Shown here: positions 46,020-56,170 of the stretch, in pieces
Numbering within the stretch: the stretch's first letter is position 1
How the letters are laid out: every line of letters begins with the position of its first letter
Assembly: GCA_025558075.1 (NCBI GenBank)
Contig: JAHLKF010000017.1
Location: 1-64,000, forward strand
Direction: 5' to 3'
Length of the DNA: 64,000 bases
Origin: Gaertneriomyces semiglobifer
Taxonomy: Eukaryota > Chytridiomycota > Chytridiomycetes > Spizellomycetales > Spizellomycetaceae
Translations under genes and position numbers: made by a program
The notes under the pieces: model-generated
The model's database searches: none
What the model was told of the DNA's origin: nothing
What the model saw: only the letters and a program-made list of their open reading frames with translations

Positions 46020-46932
46020 TCTGAGCAGTTATCAAGATGGGCTGGCGATATATGTTGCCAATGGCCGAAGGCGCATTTATCGTTTGTCGTGTTCTCTGCC
46101 TAAACGATTATCTCCAGTACTCTTCTTCATCTTTATTGCCCTTTCGACGGACAGCCCTCGATCGGCTGTCACTTCCGGGCGTGTTGCTTACTTTAGTAAC
46201 ATATTAGTCTTCCATTGGCGGTAGTGACAATGCACGCCTGACTTTTTGTAAGAGTATCAATCAACGCCGTGGAATTCCGCAATGCTCATTGTTGATGCCG
46301 CACTGGTAACGGCCTTGATGAATCATCCAGAGATAGCTTGATTTCAGCGCAGTTGCGGTTTGCTGATTGTATATCTCCGCGTTCCCACAGTTGAATACCA
46401 AGCTCAGTTACTCCAACGCTCGGCAGATCTATTTTGAGACTTCACATATACTTCAATCTACCAGACAGCAGTAGATACAGCATATGTCCCATATGATGTT
46501 GACAACTCCATTCGCAGGGCAAGAAGCTTCTTATATCATACTAACTCGCTCTTAATAACCACCTCTCGACTTTGGCTTGGTTTTTGAAGTTATCGTTTTG
46601 AAGGCGGCCAGCAAGCTGCTAAGCGCCATCCATCAACGTATCAATCCCGCCTCATCATAATGCTACAAACGCTCATTCAATTTCATTTGGATGATTGCGC
46701 CCTGTGTTTTACCCCAGCAGATACACTCATCTAGGCTGATTCAGGCTCCAAACCGTCTGTCCATGAACGAAATGACTGGCAGCAAGGTCACTGCAGTCGG
46801 TCCATGTACGCTATCGGCAATGTCATCCTGAGTAGGTTTTGACAACGAGATCGCTCCAAAAAAACGTCCGCGCGAGTTGCTTCAAATTCCCGACGCAAGG
46901 ATCTAACACAACACATCCACCTTGAGCACAGA
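46020..46932. promoter_or_regulatory. Divergent promoter region, 7TM-RGS / SWD1
   Basis: Head-to-head spacer between the 7TM-RGS gene (-) and the SWD1 gene (+). No canonical TATA box is evident near either start. Shared regulation is possible. Confidence 0.4.
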
Positions 46933-48885
46933 ATGAATCTTGAACTACTAGGTTAGTCTACCAAGCGGAACAGATGCTGCATTTCCCTGAGGTCCGTGGC
47001 GAACCCAACTTGACCAGATTGTTTAATATTGATCCCATATCCGGTTTATTTTAGATCCATATGGCCAGCATCATGCGGAGATCATCAGTGATACCTTAGT
47101 GGATTCCAAGTCTGATGGCGCCGTATGCTGCCAGTTTAGCTTCAAGGGCAATCTTTTGGCAGCCGGCTCTAGCAGTGGCATGTGTTCCATATGGGACATG
47201 GGTAGTCGCCGGGTGGCGAGGAGACTAAAAGGTCATGTACAGACTGTCACCTCGATAAGGTTAGCGGAACTGCAGGAGCCTCGAGTCTTTGAACCGCCGT
47301 TTACAGTTGGTTCAGTTGGGACAGATCTGGACGTTACCTGGTGACAGCATCGGCAGATTATCGATGTCTCGTGTGGGATCTGAAGGACGGGAATCAGAAG
47401 AGGGCCATCCCTTTCGATACGCCGTTGGCGCTTGTTCGTGTAGGGTCATCGCAACGGTAGATATTAGCAAGGTGCTTGATTATATCGGCTGTCTCGGGAG
47501 TAACCACTTCTGAATCTCCAGACCATCCATTGCAGCAGTAACGCAAAGCGGAACATTCATATACATGACGTTCTTCGAGGATGATTTCGGTGGCGCCTTG
47601 GAAGTGCTGCGACTACAGAACTTCGCTGATCCTGACGGACATCTAACGGTACGCAGACATTGCGGTATTGTAAGTGGATTCCCAATCTCCATGCTGATTG
47701 GTCGCGAAAATGTAGGAAGCCATTGAGAAGGAGAAGGTTGCGGCTTTATGTTTTGCGCCTGGCGGTACGATATTATTCTTAGGCACGTCGAGAGGTTTTT
47801 TAATTATACTGGATGTGAGCACCATGCAGGTAAGCCTTATCGCCTTATCCCTTACCAGCGATACCGTGCAGGAACCCTCTAACTTCACGAACGTTCAGGT
47901 TCAGAGTGCTCAAAGGATTGTAAATTCTGGAATTCGGACATTGCAGACTGACCGAAAAGGCTGGTAGGTGAGTGAGTACTTGGGAGCTCGAGCTGTTCAC
48001 TTGTACTCAAAGCAGTTTTGGCAGTGATCTCGTCCTCAGTGCAAATGATCGAACAATACGCGTATATACTATTGAATCTGAGCAAGGAATCATAGAATTG
48101 ACGAACGAGCAGAAGTTCTCGGATTACGTGGAAACCAGTCCGTGGGCACAAGGAGCATTGAGTGCAGATGGACAGTATGTTATTGGCGGTAAGTTCAATT
48201 GCGGTTATGATCTCGTACTAAGCGAATACTCACCGTCGCTGTAGGCTCGGCGGGTTCCAAGAATGCACATCATATATATCTGTGGAACCGGCATTTGGGC
48301 AATCTCATCAAGCGATTGGAAGGCGAGATGGACGGACTTCTTGATCTGGTGGTGAGCCTGTTATGCCTGGCGTCTCAATCGTTTGTCAATTTCCGACATT
48401 GGCTTGTCGTAGGCGCATCCCCTGATCCCGACGCTGGCATCGGTTGGTGCATCGGGTGCAATATACATATGGACACCCAGCTACAGGCAAACATATTCCG
48501 CGCTAGCACCAGGTATGTCAGGTTGCATGTACATCCAATGCATTGTCTTGCTTACGTCAAAATATACAGATTTTACAGAGTTGAGTGACAACGAAGAATA
48601 TGAGGAACGGGAAAGCGAATTCGATGAGGTACGGCGAATATACATTGCGTTTCTGCACCCGCCTTGGAAGTCTATAACAGTTGCGCTCTCTAGCAAGAGA
48701 CTCCACCGAAACCCATCAACGAGGCGGAGAGCAATGACGATGATGTAGACGTGGCTGAGATCACAGCTTTGACATATTTTGATGATACTGGGACCCCAGG
48801 TGCTTTTGTAATGCCGCTAACGACAGGAGAACCTGCGACGGACGACGAAGCAGACGAATATTGGGAATGGCGGATAGATGTATAG
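46933..48885 (+). CDS. SWD1: SWD1/RBBP5 homologue, COMPASS complex WD40 subunit
   Basis: Core subunit of the COMPASS (SET1/MLL) complex that methylates histone H3 lysine 4. The start is a 19-nt micro-exon (MNLELL plus one base, 46933-46951), as in animal RBBP5. The second exon (47055-47259) follows a 103-nt intron. WD-like blocks include CCQFSFKGNLLAAGSSSGMC, GRYLVTASADYRCLVWDL, DLVLSANDRTIRVYTIE, ALSADGQYVIGG and HPLIPTLASVGASGAIYIW. The hallmark hinge and activation segment is present: ALAPDFTELSDNEEYEERESEFDE, then acidic DVDVAEI near the C-terminus. About nine introns, several under 60 nt. Some short exons between 47,400 and 48,000 are assigned only approximately. Confidence 0.9.
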
Positions 48886-49043
48886 TTAATATGTATAGCA
48901 AAAAATTGTTGTATTTCGTCGAAATACACCTGTAAGGCTTTGTGTGTGAGCGTGGGTGTCAGAACTCGAAATTTCATCGGATCCTGACATAACCGCAAAT
49001 TCTGAAGCGAGCTCCGAGCTCTTACCGTGAAAGAAACGAGACA

Positions 49044-49455
49044 ATGGCGGACGCAAAGCCTGTGCCGACATATGCGTTCAAGGTTAGTATGCAGTTAAAC
49101 AGATCAGCACCTGGTATTGCATCATCCCAAGTTTTAACCTGCTCTACATGTACAGCTCCCTCCCGCAGCTCCGCGATCCTTTTACGCAAAGGCATTCGGA
49201 ATAGGCTTCCTGGTTGGCGCCGCACTTGAGTTTGCTGTCATCAAGAGTAACTACTGTGAGTGCCCATCCGTACTTGGATCGCATATCCAACCCCCGTCAT
49301 GGCATTCGCTGACATTCAACGGACCAGATGAGGTGATGCGACAATCAGAAGCACGACGAGTAGCCAAAGAACGCATGGCTCTTGATGAAGGGCTTCAACT
49401 GCTGGAAGAGTTTGAGAAAAGGAAACGAGAGGGCACATCAACCTCGTCGACGTAG
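49044..49455 (+). CDS. Small single-pass membrane protein, UPF0640/SMIM4-like
   Basis: Exons 49044-49082, 49156-49255 and 49328-49455 join in frame to give 88 aa. A short N-terminal tail is followed by one hydrophobic segment (FGIGFLVGAALEFAVIK) and then a charged helical tail (MRQSEARRVAKERMALDEGL). Order, size and the glycine-rich membrane segment ending in a glutamate and a VIK step recall SMIM4/UQCC5 (UPF0640), a mitochondrial factor for complex III assembly. The resemblance is short and by eye only. The gene starts 158 bp after SWD1, in the same direction. Confidence 0.6.
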
Positions 49456-49549
49456 TCATCTCCTTTCTCAATCCGTTATTCTGCACACATTTGACTGAAC
49501 CATTTTCGCCCGTTGAGTCGGATGAAAATCATATTTATATACCAAACAT

Positions 49550-50260
49550 GAAAGCTTTTAAAACTATTGCGTTCTTCGCCGCACATTTTGATGGTGTCGA
49601 TATGATCATTGGGTACCTGAGAGAGGCTCTAGCAACCCTGCGACCTGGCAGTGGTGCCCATTCCCTTCCGCTGGACATACTATTGAATGCCTTCGGTGCG
49701 TACTAATCTGCACTACCTATCACATCAGCTGTTGCAAGCCCAGCGTTACGATAGGACTGACCGAGAAGGAATGCCACTTGTTTTTGAATCCAAAGATAAG
49801 TACCTCCTCACAAATAGCTTTTTCTGAGATGAAAGTGTAGGTTCTTGACTGCATGACATGCTTTCGTTAGTGTCACCCGAATTGAACCCACGAAAGAAAC
49901 ACTCTAAGGATTCATTCCTGCGTATAATCGTATGTTGTCTTGAGGAAGCAATCTCCAATTAGGCTGTCGTCCTCCACGTCCAGCGCGCATTCACTTGTTG
50001 ACACTGGCCGTTGTGACAGTACACTCTGATCTACTAATCTCAAGATCAGGGTGCACTATCACAAGCGGCGACCTTGCTTTTATGTTTCCGGATGCTGGTA
50101 ACGTCCGCCGTATGCTTGGAGCTCCAGGAGCATCTGAAGAGGTACCAGTTCTGGGCCGAACGTGGCCAGGACGTCGTAGCTGCCGCGGCTATCCCGGGCG
50201 GATCACCTCTTGTCGCAGCTATATTGAGGAGAATGTTGGTAAACGTTGACATGGGATGTG
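49550..50260 (+). CDS. Unresolved exon-like segments of a possible multi-exon gene
   Basis: Several stretches look coding and end in splice-like sites. They are an ATG frame from 49550 (AFFAAHFDGVDMIIGYLREA), a block near 49875-49960 (ELNPRKKHSKDSFLRIIV and CCLEEAISN), and one after a consensus TACTAAT branch and acceptor near 50043 (LVTSAVCLELQEHLKRYQFW). I could not join them into one consistent frame and recognise no family. They may be helical-repeat exons of a larger gene, or chance. Confidence 0.28.
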
Positions 50261-50630
50261 TAATAAGAGGCCACGCTCGACTGAAGTCCTACGTACCTCC
50301 ACCCTGGCTCCCGCAATGCATACATCTAGAGAATCCGCCTCGACGGCACGGTTGATGAATGCAATTGTAGTGATGGGAACGGCTGTGATGTGCAGTTTCA
50401 TTGTCGGCTGCGTCTCCGGTGCAAGTGTCAGGTGCAGGTCGCTGCTTCCTTCCGTTTTGACTGTGATACGGAATGCGATAGGTGCGTTGCAAGCAGTGAA
50501 AGGTGCCGCCAAGGCGGCATTCGCTCGGGATGACCACTCTGGACCTTTCATGATCTACGTTATAGACCGCTCGGTTGTCAGATGGCTTGTTTTGAGACAT
50601 GCTTGCTTCAACGTTCCCACAGTTGCAGGA

Positions 50631-50695
50631 AGAGTGCACTTGTGTGGGTACTTGAGCGCCGGTGTAATAGTCAAATACCCGCACAAGTGCACTCT
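50631..50695. repeat. Long hairpin: 20-bp inverted repeat with one mismatch
   Basis: Left arm 50631-50650 (AGAGTGCACTTGTGTGGGTA) pairs with right arm 50676-50695 with a single mismatch around a 25-nt loop. Weaker complementarity extends outside the arms. No known element or RNA family recognised. Confidence 0.85.
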
Positions 50696-50939
50696 TACCA
50701 GTTGTTGTATTCAAATCCCGTCGTCAGGAGCGGTTCTTATGCGAGGTGGATTGTTGTGTTTTGACAGGTCCTGTCAACGAGACATCCACGTCCAGATCCA
50801 GCCAGATTTCGAGGCGCCAATGCGCATCACTTCCACTTTGACCCACCGTAAAGTTGACACTCGGTCTGTAATTGACCATGTATTTGAGGAGGTTTGTTGT
50901 TCGTGCTGCTGTTTCTTGGTAAAGCTTCGCACTTAGAGA

Positions 50940-51763
50940 TCATGAATTGACACTTCTCACACAAGAATGGGGGTTGCAACATGTGTAATATAAACTCAAA
51001 ATATACAATGCACATATCTATGTTCCGGAGCCGGCCCAGCGTCGTTCTTCCGTCTGCATATCGCTTTCATGAATACCTCATGTACACAGAAGTTCGCCTC
51101 CGCAGCCCGAGGTGCCACATGATTGCTCCGGGTTGACTGTCAACGGAAAAGGCACCCTCTTAACCATGAGCAGGACCCTCACAAGCACATGAACACACAA
51201 TAGTGTCCCACACTTCAGACAGCGTCTGGACATGCTCTACAGGTAAAGCGAGCTCCGGTCCCATGCCGACGATAGGATGTCCCGAAGATAATGAGCCCCG
51301 GGCGTAAAACACACGTAAGACACACAACACAACCCGGGGTTCCTGCAGTAACGCAGGAAAACGACAACTTAGTTGTCGCCTCACCAGAGCTCGAGTCCTT
51401 GTACCGTCTGTCGCAGAGGGGATTCGTCACCCACTTTCGAATAGAACCCCTCGAATCGCAATCGTCGACGCAGGCGCACTACCGTAGCCTTGGTTGACTA
51501 GCTTCGTATACTATTGACAGGATATCGAGAGTCAGTGTTGAACACCAAGTGCCCGCAAGCATGATGGCACTAACCAGTGTTGGTATCCGACTTCTCACTG
51601 TAGAGGACTAGACTGAACACACTGCTGCGGCTGTCGCTGATAATGCCCGCGGGGACTATCGTAGGTGGACTGCATGATGATTGAGGATGGAAGACATGGC
51701 GATGGCGGCGACGGCGACATACCTACTGAAGGAATTCATCCAATAGAAGGGCCTCCCACCATG
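50940..51763. other. Spacer, nothing recognised
   Basis: No coding or RNA signature seen on either strand. Confidence 0.4.
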
Positions 51764-52313
51764 TAAGTGGTATTGTTTCGCCTTGGTCGTCGTTGAAGTG
51801 GAAGGGTGACAGTCAAGAGTGGTACCAAGAGCATACAGCGACGACCGCTACACACGCTTCATGGCGCTTCATGAGAAGGCAGATGACACGCTCAAAAGAG
51901 CCATGGAACTCAGCCAGAAGTCAATCATGGCCTACTCCCTCCCTCCCCGCAGCACGAGCCCGTGACCACAGTTTGGAGTATCCATGGCTCCTAGATCATG
52001 GATGATCTACAGCAAATCATCAGAGCTATGGGAACTAAGCCAGAAGTCAATCATGGCCTACTCCCTCCCTCCCCGCAGCACGAGCCCGTGACCATAGTTT
52101 GGAAGGCTCCCGGTAGCTCCTACCGATAGGAAAGCACAGACTACGACTTTGCAACCTACCAATTTCTTGTGAACCTTCTTCCAGAAATTCCGTGCGGTCA
52201 TCCCAGTGCGTAAGTGATATTGTTTCTCCTCGATCGTTGTTGGGCTGGAAGGATGACAGTGAATAGCAGTACTAAGAGCATGCAGCGACGACCGCTACAT
52301 ACCCTTCATGGCG
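51764..52313. repeat. Nested local duplication
   Basis: Two kinds of direct repeat are nested. An outer unit of about 103 nt occurs at 51764-51866 and, diverged, at 52210-52313. Inside it, an 80-nt unit occurs at 51898-51977 and 52023-52103, nearly identical over its last 60 nt (period about 126). Both units start or contain GTAAGT-like and CCCTCCCT tracts. No transposase, target duplication or coding frame explains it. Confidence 0.8.
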
Positions 52314-52954
52314 ACTAATGGTGGCATGGTGGACGAGGAGGAAGGGGGGCAAGCGGAACGCCTGCCTTTTTACATTCGAGCGAGGCCCTCGTTGACCTCG
52401 CACTTCTCATCGGACGCGTTAATTGGGACGCGTTTGAATTGGCACCTTCTCATGATCGATAACTAAAAGTACGAACGCTCACATATTTTCTCAGCAAAGT
52501 GTTCTTTTCCCAACAATCAATGCTACGAATGGTGTTCCTCGGAATATCCTAGTACTGTCCGCTTCTATGCATCAAACATAACAACATCCAATGCGCCAAC
52601 TGATGAACAAGCGCGCAAAGCGTGGCCGTCCGAGGGCACAGTAACGCCTCGGTTTTCTTCTGATTAAATTATGGGAGAAGTACGACAAATCGAAACCCAC
52701 CACCAGCTGCAACAGGGTATTTGTATGACGATGTCGACGTGTGATTATTCTCTGAGTGAAATACCAAGTTCGGCTCATTGGCGATATCTCCGTGTCAAAT
52801 TGAAGACAATCTCCTCGCGAAATGTGGACTGTCGCTCTCGGAATACAAGCAGGGGCCTGCCGTCGGGAGAGCGGACCCAATAATAAGCATCATCTGCCAT
52901 CCCAGCAAGCAACCGGCTTCTGCTCCTCAATTCTTCCTGCAACACAGTGGCCTT
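52314..52954. other. Spacer, nothing recognised
   Basis: No supported gene between the duplicated cassettes and the 3' end of the tRNA-binding protein gene. Confidence 0.4.
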
Positions 52955-53751
52955 TCAACTAATTTCCGCATCAGGTAGCGCACACGTTACAACTCCTGTC
53001 GTGTTCCTCAGCTTCATGTTCTTGTACGTCGCAATCCCATCTCGGTCTGTCCTCAAATACGGCTGTACGGACTCAAAAACCTTCCTTTTGGGGTTTAATG
53101 TGGGGTCCGGCACTACCAAAATCCATCAGCACGTTAAGACACTCATAAAGAAGTGCAATCGAGCATAGCAGCGGACAAACCTGTATTCGTATCGTTCGGT
53201 AATCCATCAATGAAAATACGATCCCCCACCACACTTTCTTCAGCCGGTCTTAAAAGTTGTACCATCTCATCCTTACTGGCAGCAAGCAACATGCCTATAT
53301 CCAAAACCAAAAAAAAAGAAAAAGCACAGAAAGTGAGAGTCGTTAGAATAAGCACAATCCCAGGTTTCAAAGCAGCAAGGACCATTGCAACATACGCACC
53401 ATGACTCTCCACCCCTCTCAACTTGGCCTTTTTCAGGTTCTCCACCACGACGACTTTGGTTCCCATAAGATCGTCGGGATGATACCATTTCCTTATTCCG
53501 CTGACGATGGTGCGGGTGTTTTCCGCGCCGAGGGAGATTGTTGAAACTAGGAGTTTGTCGGCGTCGGGGTGTGGCGTGCAATGGGTGATGAGTCCGGTGC
53601 GGAGAGAGATTCGGTGGATGGCATCGGTGGTTGGATTGGAGGGGGCTGGAGTGGGTGCCTTGCTCGCTGTGGTGAACACTCGGATATGAGCTTGAGGACG
53701 GAATGCTGAACGGGGGAGAAGGGATATCCTTCTACACACGATAGCGCTCAT
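52955..53751 (-). CDS. ARC1/EMAP-II-type tRNA-binding domain protein, probably mitochondrial
   Basis: Exons 53751-53400, 53294-53181 and 53112-52955 (introns 105 and 67 nt), 207 aa. The N-terminal 35 residues are rich in Arg, Ser and Ala and look like a mitochondrial presequence. The rest is an OB-fold tRNA-binding domain followed by the EMAP-II-type C-terminal extension: [64 protein letters not shown], then [20 protein letters not shown] and [16 protein letters not shown]. Relatives (Arc1p, AIMP1, the TyrRS and MetRS appended domain) deliver tRNA to synthetases. A stand-alone, apparently organellar version is somewhat unusual. The last intron was placed by alignment to the NPKRK block. Confidence 0.87.
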
Positions 53752-54055
53752 TGGTGCACTCTTTTTTTTTCTTTGGAAAAGATGAACTGGATCTGACGCG
53801 GGAAAAGCAGCAAGTGCTGGTTCGATCTATTCGTGCATGTGCGACACAACGCCCGACGTAGATCTACAAGATTGCCATCTCATAAAGGAAAACCCAAGAC
53901 AAGACTGAGTGCATGAATCAGCAAGTTTAATAGATCGCTCAATGGTACACTATTATACAGCATATACATAGGCCTGTACATGACAAGTTCCCTTCCAGGG
54001 GATCGGAATTACAATCAATGATCTGATCCAAAGGCGCAGATTTCCAAGTTCAGAG
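53752..54055. other. Short spacer
   Basis: Between the tRNA-binding protein start and the GST stop, both on the minus strand. Includes a T-rich tract just upstream of the tRNA-binding gene. No further feature seen. Confidence 0.5.
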
Positions 54056-54640
54056 CTATTTCGAACCCAAGACTTTCTTGAGAGCCGGGCGTTCAGTGAC
54101 ACGCTTGTACCAAGCTTCAACGTTCGGGTGCGAAGCCATCATGTCCAACTTCATCATCTCGACCCAGAATACGAACGTAAACAAATGGGTATCCGCCAAA
54201 GAATACTTGTCACCGAGCAGGTAGTGTCCACGCTTCAGTTGTTCATCCAGAATGCGGAAAGCCTTGGTAAGTATTTCCTTGCCACCTGCTTCGTTTCCTT
54301 CATAGATTTTCATGGGTCCGACTCCAAAGACGGTGTTGGACCAAACAATCCATTTGAGGGCTTCACCTCGTTTGGGTCCAGGCGCAGGAAAGAGCCCTTT
54401 CTCCACGCCAAACGTTTCGCCGAGGTAAATGGCAATGGCGGCAGATTCCCAAATGACAGTGCCGTCGTGCTCGATCGTGGGCACAGTCCCGTTTGGATTG
54501 ATCTTGGCGAATGCTTCACTTTTGGTTCCGTTTGGTCCCAGTTCTGTAAGCTTCACTTCGTGGGGAACGTCGAGCTCGGCCAGAGCGGCTGCCGTGGACA
54601 CGGCCGTAGAGTTCGGCGCATAATAGAACGTTAGACCCAT
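54056..54640 (-). CDS. Glutathione S-transferase
   Basis: Single exon, 194 aa, the usual cytosolic GST size. The N-terminal thioredoxin fold opens LTFYYAPNSTAVSTAAALAE. It then has the cis-proline and glutathione-binding NPNGTVPTIEHDGTVIWESA, with Glu-Ser at the end of strand 4. The all-alpha C-terminal domain contains LLGDKYSLADTHLFTFVFWV, the conserved helix-6 N-cap box. Conjugates glutathione to electrophiles or acts as a peroxidase. The class is uncertain: the SxxA active-site region suggests a serine-type or fungal-specific class. Confidence 0.93.
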   Translation of the reverse strand: MGLTFYYAPNSTAVSTAAALAELDVPHEVKLTELGPNGTKSEAFAKINPNGTVPTIEHDGTVIWESAAIAIYLGETFGVEKGLFPAPGPKRGEALKWIVWSNTVFGVGPMKIYEGNEAGGKEILTKAFRILDEQLKRGHYLLGDKYSLADTHLFTFVFWVEMMKLDMMASHPNVEAWYKRVTERPALKKVLGSK

Positions 54641-56170
54641 GCTGTAAGAGTGAACAGCAGGTGCTTGAAACTGTCAGATAGATGCGAGTCTAAATTCTTT
54701 TGCGGTGCGGGCAGAGGGATCGAAGAGGACCACCTGTTCAAGTTGTGGGGAAGCTCATTTCTTGCACAGCATGGCGCATGCTTAGGTAACAGATAAAGAA
54801 AGGGCTCGACGGAGGATATGCCCGCCGCACACTTGAATTTTGAACGGAGCACACAAGCACAACAACAAGGGCATGCCGAATCATTGTGAATACACCTGCG
54901 ACAATAGACAGGAGGGACATGGAAAACCGACCGACCACATTTTTGCCGGACGGACATGCTCTAGATCTGCACATTGAAAGACCACAGCAAATGGGAGCAA
55001 AGTACCTGCACGGGCAACGGCGTGAACGAGGGGGTGCCCCAGCCCGGAGGCAGGTCCGTTGCACACAACCTTACGCCGGATACCTGGGTGCAAGCAACGC
55101 ATGCTTCTCCTGGTTACCAGGAAGCATACGCAGATCTTGGTCTTGCTCCCTCTCGTTCACGACCTCGTACCATTGTTGCGTGAACTGGATCGGATGCAAA
55201 TGCGTTTTGGCTGCTGTGTTCTTTAATTGATTAATCGCTGTGACTCCAAAAGGATTATGTAATCACCGACAACGCGTCCGGGCAGAACACAAACCTAAGC
55301 TTTGGCACCTACATGTTGCAATGGTGTTCTTACCAGGAGACTCTCCTTTTCTATTGCGGAGCTGTCGTCTCCGAGGATGCCAAAACTCTGCATGGTCTCT
55401 TTTATTTTCCCAATCCGGTTTATACCGGGTTCTGCTGCAAGCCGATGACGGGGCACTTTAAAAAAAATGGCTTGGTGGCATGACACATAGTAACCACCCC
55501 TTTTAGAGGTTGAAGGGCTGGGTGCTTCATTCCAGAGAAACGCTTATCCCTTACATACCGATTGCTCCGTAGTCAGATGGTGAGACGGTACATGACTTTG
55601 CGACCATTAGGCAACTTGTTGCAGAAGTTGCAAGCTCTTGAATGTTATCAGCGGAACGGATGCATCCTGATTTTCTCTGAAATGAGGCTGGACTGATTAG
55701 CGACAAGTCAGCTGGCTACAGACGTCAACCGTTATCAAAGGCTTGCATCAACGGAGTCTGCAGATATTACTATGAACTGATGTGTACAAATACATCTCGT
55801 TGAATGTTGAATGCACATCATGTCAATTGTCGCTCTTAAAAGCCAGAGTGATTGTTTTCTACCTCGTAAGAATAATCCACACGGTTTTGAACGATTACAA
55901 GTACCAACATAGAGGTCTCACACTCAAAGTAAAACATGTTGTTTGTAAAAGGTATATATAAGCACACGTTCACGCCCTTTGTATTTACACCAAAAAAGAA
56001 CAGGAAACAAAAAATGGGGAATCGAAAGAAAAAAAATAAGAATTATGTCGACAGCCAGTAGCAACCCGCCCTACCTGACAATCAGATTGCCAAGCGGGGG
56101 ATCGCGCTCCGACTTCCCACCCATTTTCAAAGTGGAAGACACACTGGCCATCTGGGGGGTATCCCTTTCT
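54641..56170. other. Spacer, no supported gene
   Basis: Holds the GST promoter and the 3' flank of the zinc-finger gene. Open frames on both strands lack motifs. Confidence 0.45.

Noticed and set aside
50560..50714. Minus-strand peptide resembling the alpha-2-macroglobulin receptor-binding strand (ALVRVFDYY)
   Set aside because: Only about ten residues match, no macroglobulin core, thioester or bait region is nearby, and the stretch overlaps the inverted repeat, so chance is more likely.
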